A stretch of 64,000 bases of DNA from positions 361,422 to 425,421 of the forward strand of contig NZ_PKUQ01000055.1 of the NCBI RefSeq assembly GCF_002866925.1, given 5' to 3'. Made by a program: the position numbers and the translations under genes. The DNA comes from Cohaesibacter celericrescens (GTDB lineage Bacteria; Pseudomonadota; Alphaproteobacteria; Rhizobiales; Cohaesibacteraceae). The notes beneath the pieces are model-generated. The model had not been told where the DNA came from, did not search any database, and worked only from the letters and a program-made list of their open reading frames with translations. Shown piece by piece: positions 25,669-33,129 of the stretch. Each line of letters begins with the position of its first letter. The stretch's first letter is position 1.

Positions 25669-26703
25669 ATGAAGAATTCCGTGCTTGCCACTTTTGCCGC
25701 TGTTGCCATGGCGTCGACTCTAGCAACCCCGAGCTTGGCCGCTGACGAAGTCAATATCTACTCCTATCGTCAGCCGTTTTTGATTGAGCCGCTCCTTGAG
25801 GCCTTCACCAAAGAAACCGGTATCAAGGCAAATGTTATCTTTGCCTCAAAAGGCCTAGAGGCGCGCATCAAAGCGGAAGGGGAGAATACTCCGGCCGACT
25901 TGCTGCTCAGTACCAATGTCGGCCGCTTGGAATCGGCCAAGCAACAGGGCATTACGCAACCAGTGGTCTCAGACACTCTTAGTAAAAACATCCCGGCCCA
26001 TTTCCGCGATGAAGGCAATGAATGGTTTGGCCTCACCACCCGTGCCCGCGTCATCTATGCCTCTAAAGAGCGTGTTGCTCAGGATAGTATTACCTATGAA
26101 GAGTTGGCCGATCCCAAGTGGAAAGGTCGCCTTTGCACCAGATCCGGCCAGCATGATTATTCAATCGGTCTGTTTTCTTCTATCGTTGCCCATAAAGGCA
26201 AAGAGGAAGCAAAGGTTTGGCTTGAAGGGGTCAAAGCCAATCTGGCACGACGCCCAACCGGCAATGATCGGGCGCAGGTCAAGGCGATCTTCGCTGGAGA
26301 ATGCGACATTGCTCTTGGTAACACCTATTACATGGGCAAAATGCAAACCAACGACAAAGAGGTCGAACAAAAAGAATGGGCAAACTCTGTCCGCATTCTG
26401 TTCCCTAATACCAATGATCGCGGCACACACGTCAATATTTCTGGCATGCTGCTGACAAAATATGCTCCCAACAAAGGCAATGCTATCAAGTTGATGGAAT
26501 TTCTGTCATCTGCCAATGCACAGCAGATTTACGCTGAAGGCAATTTTGAATATCCGGTTCTTAGTGATGTTGAACCGTCCGAATTGGTCAAGAGCTGGGG
26601 GCGTTTTAAAGCAGATGACCTTCAGTTAAACCGTATTGCTGAAGCGCGCCAAACCGCGTCCGAACTGGTTGATATCGTCGATTTCGATGCTGGTGCTGAA
26701 TAG
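25669..26703 (+). CDS. fbpA: Ferric iron ABC transporter substrate-binding protein
   Basis: A 344-residue periplasmic binding protein. Signal peptide of 24 residues (ends SLAA/DEV), then the FbpA/FutA fold: VNIYSYRQPFLIEPLLEAFTKETGI, ASKGLEARIKAEGENTPADLLLS, RLCTRSGQHDYSIGL, and the iron-binding tyrosine pair in ALGNTYYMGKM. It captures Fe3+ in the periplasm and passes it to the FbpB permease. That permease (28672) is on the same strand but separated by an opposing MFS gene, and no ATPase gene is in the window. An Irr-like box lies upstream. Confidence 0.9.
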   Translation: MKNSVLATFAAVAMASTLATPSLAADEVNIYSYRQPFLIEPLLEAFTKETGIKANVIFASKGLEARIKAEGENTPADLLLSTNVGRLESAKQQGITQPVVSDTLSKNIPAHFRDEGNEWFGLTTRARVIYASKERVAQDSITYEELADPKWKGRLCTRSGQHDYSIGLFSSIVAHKGKEEAKVWLEGVKANLARRPTGNDRAQVKAIFAGECDIALGNTYYMGKMQTNDKEVEQKEWANSVRILFPNTNDRGTHVNISGMLLTKYAPNKGNAIKLMEFLSSANAQQIYAEGNFEYPVLSDVEPSELVKSWGRFKADDLQLNRIAEARQTASELVDIVDFDAGAE

Positions 26704-27177
26704 GCACAGTTTCGATCACAGCTTCTCCATTCCCGCGGTTTCATTTCAACCCGCATTACCCAATGAAATGGTGGTGGATGGAGAAACCAATAAGATACCG
26801 GTAAAAGGTATCGCAGGAATTGGATGAAGGTTCGCTCTTCGCTTGTGTCAGGTATCGACATGATATCACCGTACTGGTCCTACGGCTATATCGATGGAAA
26901 GCTGCCCTTCATCCAATAAAGCGCATGATTGACACACGATGCTTTTCTGGTCCTCTTGCATCGTCGATCTGGTCAATGCGTCCTTACGATGGATCCCACA
27001 TTCGGAAGGCAGACGGTCAAAGTTGGTCCTTTTGCAGTCTTTCGTCACCGAATGAACCGCATTATTGCAGATAAGTCTCGCCTTGGCGAGACTTTGTATG
27101 GGATTCGAACATAAAGCAACCGGTGTCTGGCCTCGAGAGCTGGTCCCTTTCGGCGCTAACCGGTGTATCCTTTATGG
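26704..27177. other. Non-coding stretch after fbpA with one perfect hairpin
   Basis: About 470 bases without a credible gene. The clearest structure is AAGTCTCGCC-TT-GGCGAGACTT (27073-27094), a perfect 10-bp stem with a two-base loop followed by only a weak T-rich stretch. It could be the fbpA terminator or a processing site. Open frames here are short and have no recognisable protein character. Confidence 0.4.
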
Positions 27178-27210
27178 AAAATGCCACAGCCATCTTGGCT
27201 GTGGCATTTT
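27178..27210 (-). terminator. Intrinsic terminator of the MFS gene
   Basis: AAAATGCCACAGCCA pairs with TGGCTGTGGCATTTT around a 3-base loop. It lies 15 bases beyond the stop codon of the leftward MFS gene and has T-rich flanks on both strands. Confidence 0.8.
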
Positions 27211-27224
27211 CACATCTTGAATCT

Positions 27225-28409
27225 CTAGGCAGGGAGCTTTTCTGCTTCACTGTCTGAGCCACGTGTGAATACAAGCGTTATGGCCGCCAGTATTGCGGGA
27301 AGGGACGCGCATAGGATCACTGTGCGAAAATCTGTAAAGTTGGCAAGTATTCCCATCATCGAGCCGCCAATCATGCTGCCCATAAACAAACCGTTAGAAA
27401 AAATGGATGTGGCGTGGCCAATGCGGCCCTTGGAAAAAGACTGAACAAATGAAACGCCCACCGCAGCAAATATGCCGAAATAGGTTCCTTCAATGGCCGC
27501 CGCGATAAACATCTCGGTCATGGTCTTGATTTGTGCGAGATAGATAGAGCTGGCAACGGCCAACATCGAAGACACGATCAAGGCGTTGCGCAAACCAATC
27601 TTCTTGATCAGATTGGGCGTTCCCAGAATGATAATCACTTCAAAAAAGCATTTAACCGTGAGCGACAAGCCTGGAGCGGACGCCGGTAGATGTATTTCTT
27701 TAATCAAATATAGTGGCGAGGCGGAGAGGACCAGAGAGTTCCCCAGTGACAGAAACAAGCACACCGCTGCAGCAATCCAAATCGCAGAGTTGAAGTCTGT
27801 ACGGAGGGAGGCCGTCTGGTTTAATGAGGCCCCCGAATGGGAGGAAGTGCGTCTGAAGGGGGACTTCAGTGTCAGATGCCAGACTAGCAGCCATAAAAAC
27901 CCCAGTCCCAACGCCACTTGAAAGACAATCATATGGCCCCAAAGCCCCGCCATGGTAAAACTGCCGGCGGGCGCAATCATCCAGGCGAGGGATGCCATTG
28001 CCCTGATCTGTGCGTTGAACTTGATCGCATCAATGTGGCTCGCATCAGCGTAAATTCGGGCGAAACTAAACATCACCGACATCGATCCAGATGCAACAGA
28101 AATGCCAGCCGCGTAGATCGAGATCAATGTCCAATAGCTGGTAAATACAAGCAGCGCCGTCAGGGCAACAATATAGGCTATGATGGCCCAGAAAATATAG
28201 GCTCGGATGTCGCCACCCTCATCTATGCGCCGTCCCAAGAACCGGTTGACAACCAAAATCATCGACGTCACCAAAACCGCATAGATACTGATCATCCAAG
28301 GCTCTTTTCCCAGCCCTTCAACAATAAAATATCCCATATAGGGCACGGTTGCCGCGGTACTGAACATTCCGAAAAACATCAAAGTAAGAATGAGATAACG
28401 ATTGGGCAT
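27225..28409 (-). CDS. MFS transporter (sugar-efflux-like)
   Basis: A 394-residue major facilitator with about twelve transmembrane helices. Features are PNRYLILTLMFFGMFSTAATVPYMGYFIVEGLGKEPWMISIY at the start, a FLGRRIDEGGD loop after helix 2, and a polar central loop near residues 170-200. The pattern resembles the SetA/SetB sugar efflux family. The frame is open to 28493, but the first helix begins at ATG 28409. The gene faces fbpA and fbpB and splits them; a role in siderophore or metal handling is possible but unsupported. Confidence 0.75.
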   Translation of the reverse strand: MPNRYLILTLMFFGMFSTAATVPYMGYFIVEGLGKEPWMISIYAVLVTSMILVVNRFLGRRIDEGGDIRAYIFWAIIAYIVALTALLVFTSYWTLISIYAAGISVASGSMSVMFSFARIYADASHIDAIKFNAQIRAMASLAWMIAPAGSFTMAGLWGHMIVFQVALGLGFLWLLVWHLTLKSPFRRTSSHSGASLNQTASLRTDFNSAIWIAAAVCLFLSLGNSLVLSASPLYLIKEIHLPASAPGLSLTVKCFFEVIIILGTPNLIKKIGLRNALIVSSMLAVASSIYLAQIKTMTEMFIAAAIEGTYFGIFAAVGVSFVQSFSKGRIGHATSIFSNGLFMGSMIGGSMMGILANFTDFRTVILCASLPAILAAITLVFTRGSDSEAEKLPA

Positions 28410-28671
28410 GACAGGACGCTGCTTTGGAGCCAAAAGCAAAATGCGAATGGTTTTGAAAAGGTAAAAATGGCAAAGCTGACAAAAGTCACTCAAGCTCTTA
28501 CCAAAGGAAAGACAGTCTATTGTTATATCGGTTGTGCAAAAGGGGCAAGGTGGTGGGATATTTTGCCCGAGCAGATCTGTAACTGTCAGGCATTCTTGAT
28601 TCTACGGGTAAATATGGATATGAAAGTCAAGAATTCTTCCCGCCATCGCCGATCCATATCTGAGAGGCCGC

Positions 28672-30411
28672 GTGTCCAATAGCAACGATGTATCTACTCA
28701 TCCCACAAAAGCGGATCATAGGCGAGCCCAACCTCTTTGGGGACGTTTGGTGCGCTCCGTTCGCCAGAGCAACGGTCGCGCGCTTTTGGGGTGGGCGTTG
28801 CTATCGCTTGTGGTGTTTTTTATCACGATTCCGATCATATCATTGATCGTAATCGCCTTTGGTGACGCTGGCGAAGTCTGGCCCCACCTGATATCGACGG
28901 TGCTACCTCGTGCAGTGGTAACAACCGCGTGGCTGATGCTTGGGGTAGGGATCCTAACAATTGTGATCGGCGTCTCGACGGCGTGGCTGGTAACCATGTG
29001 CCGGTTTCCCGGACGCGGCATTTTTCAATGGGCTTTGCTGGTGCCGCTTGCTATCCCGACGTATATTGTCGCCTATGCTGCTGTGGATCTGCTCGACTAT
29101 TCCGGCCCCGCTCAGAACGCTCTTCGCTGGCTGTTCGGCTTTAAAAATGCGCGGGATTATTGGTTTCCCGAAATTCGTTCCTTGCCCGGTGCGATATTGG
29201 TTATGAGTTTGGTTCTCTATCCCTATGTCTATTTGACCAGCCGCGCGACGTTTCTGTTGCAGTCCGCTTGCGCATTGGATGTTTCGCGCACACTGGGGGC
29301 TGGGCCTCTTAGGCTGTTTTTTGCTGTTGCTTTGCCACTGGCCCGTCCAGCTATTGTCGTTGGCGTGACCTTGGCGATGATGGAATGTCTCAATGATATT
29401 GGAGCCGTGGAGTTTTTTGGCGTTAAAACACTCACTTTCAGTGTTTATGACACCTGGCTCAATCGATCCAGTCTGGCTGGGGCGGCTCAGATTTCAACCG
29501 TCATGCTTTTGGTCGTGCTGTTGCTGCTGTGGTTGGAAAGGCGCGGGAGAAGCAAACAGCGCTTCGCAGTCACATCTCGTCGCTATCAAGCGCTGCCCAG
29601 CTATCAGCTCACAGGCATTCGGGCGCTGTCGGCGTTTTTGGCATGTTTGGCACCCATAATTCTTGGGTTTATCCTGCCTGCTCTGGTGCTTGCTCGTTCT
29701 GTAATGCTGCATTGGCAAGACAATCTGAACACAGACTTTTTTGTCGCAATGGGCAATTCTTTGCTCCTTGCCGTTTGTGCAGCCATCCTGACGGCAGCGA
29801 TCGGCACCGCGTTAGCTTATTTTGCCCGCTTGCACAACAGCATGTTCGTTGCTGCTATCACCCGCATCTCGTCTGTCGGCTATGCCGTGCCCGGCACAGT
29901 ACTGGCGGTGGGAATCCTTATCCCCATTGCAAGCCTGGATAATTTAATCGCCTCCACCATGCGCGATTGGTTTGGTATTGCCACTGGCCTTATTCTCATC
30001 AGCTCTGGTGCGGCGATGCTCTATGCCTATTGTGTGCGCTTCATGGCCATGTCCTATGGAGCGGGAGAAACCGGCTTGCAGAGGATTTCACCCAATCTGG
30101 ATGCCGCCGCCCGCACATTGGGGCGCTCGCCTTTCCGCACGCTCATCGAAATTGATTTGCCGATGATTCGGCCTGCGCTGATCTCTGGTGCATTGCTGGT
30201 GTTTGTCGATGTGATGAAGGAGCTGCCTGCCACTATTCTGTTGCGCCCGTTCAATTTCGAAACTCTGGCGACGCTGGTTTATGGCCAAGCGTCGTTGGAA
30301 GCATTTGAAAAAGCATCATTGGCGGCGCTGACAATCGTGTTGGTCGGGATTTTGCCAGTCATTGTTCTTTCGCGTACATCCGGCAACGCCCATCAGGATG
30401 AAGACACCTAA
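28672..30411 (+). CDS. fbpB: Ferric iron ABC transporter permease
   Basis: A 579-residue permease with two fused BPD-type transmembrane domains and about twelve helices. Both ATPase-contact EAA motifs are visible: SRTLGAGPLRLFFAVALPLARPA and ARTLGRSPFRTLIEIDLPMIRPA. Fused permeases of this type (FbpB/SfuB) import Fe3+ delivered by FbpA. GTG 28672 has GAGAGG upstream. The ATP-binding subunit FbpC does not follow; the next genes are CoA-transferases. Either fbpC is elsewhere or this transporter borrows an ATPase. Confidence 0.88.
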   Translation: MSNSNDVSTHPTKADHRRAQPLWGRLVRSVRQSNGRALLGWALLSLVVFFITIPIISLIVIAFGDAGEVWPHLISTVLPRAVVTTAWLMLGVGILTIVIGVSTAWLVTMCRFPGRGIFQWALLVPLAIPTYIVAYAAVDLLDYSGPAQNALRWLFGFKNARDYWFPEIRSLPGAILVMSLVLYPYVYLTSRATFLLQSACALDVSRTLGAGPLRLFFAVALPLARPAIVVGVTLAMMECLNDIGAVEFFGVKTLTFSVYDTWLNRSSLAGAAQISTVMLLVVLLLLWLERRGRSKQRFAVTSRRYQALPSYQLTGIRALSAFLACLAPIILGFILPALVLARSVMLHWQDNLNTDFFVAMGNSLLLAVCAAILTAAIGTALAYFARLHNSMFVAAITRISSVGYAVPGTVLAVGILIPIASLDNLIASTMRDWFGIATGLILISSGAAMLYAYCVRFMAMSYGAGETGLQRISPNLDAAARTLGRSPFRTLIEIDLPMIRPALISGALLVFVDVMKELPATILLRPFNFETLATLVYGQASLEAFEKASLAALTIVLVGILPVIVLSRTSGNAHQDEDT

Positions 30412-30470
30412 AAGGGTCCAGCTTCGACCGATAACAAATTGAGGGAACATGTCAAACTGACGCGTGGCAC

Positions 30471-30496
30471 AAAAAAAACCCGGCAAAGCCGGGTAT
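30471..30496 (-). terminator. Leftward intrinsic terminator
   Basis: On the minus strand, ACCCGGC-TTT-GCCGGGT is followed by a run of about eight T residues (plus-strand AAAAAAAA at 30471-30478). The plus-strand side has no T-run, so it is not the fbpB terminator. Confidence 0.75.
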
Positions 30497-30630
30497 AGGT
30501 GGCGGAAAGCGCAGTCTTGTTTCGACCGCATCTATGACAAAACGCTTACCGGCCAAGCTGCGAAAGGCGCTTTGGGGACAGGCAGGTTTTGACATTTCGA
30601 GCGTCTAGCTGACGGTGATGGCGTAAGTTA
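30471..30630 (-). ncRNA. Candidate minus-strand small RNA
   Basis: The terminator at 30471-30496 is oriented leftward, yet no leftward gene lies to its right before 30990. Upstream on the minus strand is an AT-rich segment with a TATTATGCT -10-like element around 30630-30640. A transcript from there would be about 155 bases with no good reading frame. The 578 bases between fbpB and the CoA-transferase gene contain nothing else I can name. The family is not recognised and the start site is approximate. Confidence 0.4.
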
Positions 30631-30989
30631 CAGCATAATACATCAACATGTTATAAATTACTAATTAGAAAACATATTCTAGGTTGTAGTGTTAATTTGC
30701 TCTTTATCGGCCTTTAGATGAATGTGCGCCATTCCTGCTTGTCAAAGCCGCGCTCAGTTGCAAGGGTGAGGCATATTTCTATTCTGCGATTGGCTTGGGT
30801 CTATGTTGGTGTTTGCAGCGCCAAAATTTGGACCAATTCAATGGAGGATTGCCCGGCTATCATCCGGACCGAGCGGGTTTCTGACCGATGAGCAATAAAC
30901 TTCGGGCTTCAAGAAATGGTGCCAAAACAAAATGTTAGTTCGTGTAAAGGCCATAGGGTGGGTCGCATGATCGAATGTGGGAGAGCTAT

Positions 30990-31685
30990 ATGAAAAAAGT
31001 GTACACCAGCGCTGCCAAGGCGCTGGAAGATGTCGTGTTTGATGGCATGACCATCGCCGTTGGTGGCTTCGGCCTTTGCGGCATTCCTGAAAACCTGATC
31101 CTGGCACTGCGAGAGACCGGCGTGAAAGACATCACGGTTGTCTCCAACAATTGTGGCGTTGACGATTTTGGCATGGGCTTGTTGCTGCAAACCCGCCAAA
31201 TCAAAAAAATGGTGTCTTCCTATGTCGGGGAAAATGCCGAATTTATGCGCCAATATTTGTCCGGTGAGTTGGAACTCGAATTCAATCCGCAGGGCACATT
31301 GGCCGAGCGTCTGCGTGCCGGTGGCGCAGGCATTCCCGGTTTTTATACCAAAACCGGTGTCGGAACGATCATTGCCGAAGGCAAAGAACATAAGGATTTC
31401 GACGGCGAAACCTATATTCTCGAACGTGGTATCCGCACAGACCTAGCCATAGTCAAAGCTTACAAAGGCGATGAAAAAGGCAATCTCACCTATCGTATGA
31501 CAGCCATGAATTTTAATCCCGAATGTGCTGCTGCAGGCAAGATCACCATTGCCGAGGTGGAAGAAATCGCGCCTCTGGGTTCTCTGGACAAAATGGCAAT
31601 TCATACGCCCGAAATCTATGTCCAGCGCATCGTTCAGGGTGAGCACGTCAAGCGCATTGAACAACGCACCACGCGTGCTGGCTAA
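30990..31685 (+). CDS. scoA: 3-oxoacid CoA-transferase subunit A
   Basis: A 231-residue alpha subunit of a family I CoA-transferase (succinyl-CoA:acetoacetate type). The glycine-rich CoA loop VGGFGLCGIPENLI lies near residues 26-39. SNNCGVDDFGMGLLLQTRQIKKMVSSYVGEN and GGAGIPGFYTKTGVGT are near-invariant. With subunit B, 14 bases downstream, it activates acetoacetate with CoA from succinyl-CoA for ketone-body or polyhydroxybutyrate use. ATG 30990 has a GGGAGAG ribosome site; the frame opens at 30975. Confidence 0.93.
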   Translation: MKKVYTSAAKALEDVVFDGMTIAVGGFGLCGIPENLILALRETGVKDITVVSNNCGVDDFGMGLLLQTRQIKKMVSSYVGENAEFMRQYLSGELELEFNPQGTLAERLRAGGAGIPGFYTKTGVGTIIAEGKEHKDFDGETYILERGIRTDLAIVKAYKGDEKGNLTYRMTAMNFNPECAAAGKITIAEVEEIAPLGSLDKMAIHTPEIYVQRIVQGEHVKRIEQRTTRAG

Positions 31686-31699
31686 GGGAGACGAGTATA

Positions 31700-32341
31700 A
31701 TGGCATGGACACGCGAACAAATGGCCGAACGTGCTTCGAAAGAATTGCAGGATGGCTTCTATGTGAATCTGGGCATTGGCATCCCCACACTGGTGGCCAA
31801 CTATGTGCCCACCGATATGGAAGTCACGCTCCAGTCCGAGAATGGCATGTTGGGTATGGGGCCTTTCCCCACCGATGACAATGTTGACGCGGACCTGATC
31901 AATGCTGGCAAGCAGACCATCACTGAGCTGCCTCGTACATCCTATTTCTCCTCGTCACAGTCTTTCGCTATGATCCGCGGCGGTCACATTGACCTGTCGG
32001 TTCTGGGTGCGATGGAAGTGGCCCAGAATGGCGATCTCGCCAACTGGATGATCCCGGGAAAACTGGTCAAGGGCATGGGCGGCGCGATGGACTTGGTCTC
32101 TGGTGTCAAGCGCATCGTTATCGTCATGGATCACACCAACAAAAAAGGTGAGAGCAAAGTGCTCAAGACCTGCACGCTGCCGCTGACGGGCAAGGGTGTG
32201 GTTGATTTGATCGTCACCGATCTGGGCGTGATGGAAGTCCGCAAAGAGGGATTGGCTCTCATTGAGTTGGCGCCGGATGTGACGGTCGATGAAGTTGTCG
32301 CCAAAACCGACGCAACGCTGTTGATCGATGTGGCCGCCTAA
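31700..32341 (+). CDS. scoB: 3-oxoacid CoA-transferase subunit B
   Basis: A 213-residue beta subunit. The catalytic glutamate is in LQSENGMLGMGPFP near residues 50-60, where a glutamyl-CoA thioester forms during transfer. GGHIDLSVLGAMEVAQNGDLANWMIPGK is conserved. It forms an operon with scoA. A perfect 12-bp hairpin follows the stop codon at 32362-32399. Confidence 0.93.
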   Translation: MAWTREQMAERASKELQDGFYVNLGIGIPTLVANYVPTDMEVTLQSENGMLGMGPFPTDDNVDADLINAGKQTITELPRTSYFSSSQSFAMIRGGHIDLSVLGAMEVAQNGDLANWMIPGKLVKGMGGAMDLVSGVKRIVIVMDHTNKKGESKVLKTCTLPLTGKGVVDLIVTDLGVMEVRKEGLALIELAPDVTVDEVVAKTDATLLIDVAA

Positions 32342-32349
32342 GCGATAGA

Positions 32350-32823
32350 GTGCCGAAACCTGTTTCCCCAAGGATTGATTGCTCGACCCTTGGGGAAACC
32401 ACATGCCCTGCTTACGTCGCCCGACGGCCGACGCCAGAGTGGGATGACAGTCTCGAACTAGCGCCCGAGGGGCACATCATTGACACGGTGGAGGCTGCCT
32501 CCAATGCCGTGAAATCTCTTCTTGATCGCTACTTCTATAGTGTGAAGAAGGGGCGATATGGAAGAGATTGGGTTGAAATTCTTGGAGAAAGCACTGGCAA
32601 GCTGTTGGACCAAGAACTGGAAATGGCTCACGCGAGGCTTTTGAAAGAGATTAAAACCCATCCGCCCGGCCGTTGGGAGCAGTCCGGGGTTGGGAACTGC
32701 TGGCGTCGTGCTTTAGCGATTTTCTTGGCTTCGAGACATATTGCCCGCTATCAGAAAATTATTGGATCTCTAGTGCCGACTCCGAACAATACCTCGCTGG
32801 TTGTGGTGGTCGCTGATAAATAA
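32350..32823 (+). CDS. Hypothetical protein, start uncertain
   Basis: Not recognised. The frame from GTG 32350 gives 157 residues. Its middle looks like real protein: an amphipathic helical stretch (EAASNAVKSLLDRYFYSVKKGRYGRDWVEILGES, LLDQELEMAHARLLKEIK) and then a basic, hydrophobic C-terminus. The first 17 codons overlap a perfect 12-bp hairpin that looks like the scoB terminator, and there is no ribosome site before 32350. The true start may be later, for example GTG 32488. Confidence 0.45.
   Translation: MPKPVSPRIDCSTLGETTCPAYVARRPTPEWDDSLELAPEGHIIDTVEAASNAVKSLLDRYFYSVKKGRYGRDWVEILGESTGKLLDQELEMAHARLLKEIKTHPPGRWEQSGVGNCWRRALAIFLASRHIARYQKIIGSLVPTPNNTSLVVVVADK
32362..32399 (+). terminator. 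Hairpin after scoB
   Basis: GTTTCCCCAAGG pairs perfectly with CCTTGGGGAAAC around a 14-base loop, 21 bases after the scoB stop. No T-run follows, so it may be a weak or factor-dependent terminator or an mRNA-stabilising 3' hairpin. Confidence 0.5.
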
Positions 32824-32936
32824 AGCAGCGATTGCGCCTTCGGGCGGGGGGCAGGATGTTTTCACCCTGTCCATGTTGTTGTTAACCCTGTTTCTCTCGC
32901 ATTTTGCTTTGTACAAGCAGGAGCAAGCTGTCTAAT

Positions 32937-33038
32937 ATGGCATTGTCTTTAAGAATGCCTGCTAAATGGGCAGTCTGCGGAATCGGTGCAATTGGGTTAG
33001 CGCTAGTTTTAAAGGCGCTATGGCAACACATGACCTAA
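32937..33038 (+). CDS. Possible 33-residue membrane peptide
   Basis: ATG 32937 to TAA 33036 encodes a short peptide with a basic start (ALSLRMPAKW) and one hydrophobic stretch (AVCGIGAIGLALVLKAL). An AGGAG lies 13 bases upstream, rather far. It occupies the otherwise empty 306-base gap before the AsmA gene. Low-confidence small membrane protein. Confidence 0.25.
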   Translation: MALSLRMPAKWAVCGIGAIGLALVLKALWQHMT

Positions 33039-33129
33039 TTGAGATGAGCTTGAAGCCCGTTGTAACGTGGTTCTTGCCTCAATGAGCGATCCGTAAGCGC
33101 AAAACCGGGATAAAAGGAACAGCTGGATA

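Noticed and set aside
27073..27115. tRNA-like TTCGAATC segment on the minus strand near the hairpin after fbpA
   Set aside because: The bases around the TTCGAAT loop cannot form a 5-bp T-stem, and no acceptor or anticodon arm can be drawn.
27918..28682. Long open frame on the plus strand, antisense to the MFS gene
   Set aside because: Most of it is the complement of a well-supported transporter gene and the translation has no protein-like character. The last 72 codons (ATG at 28467) reach the fbpB start but are not recognisable.
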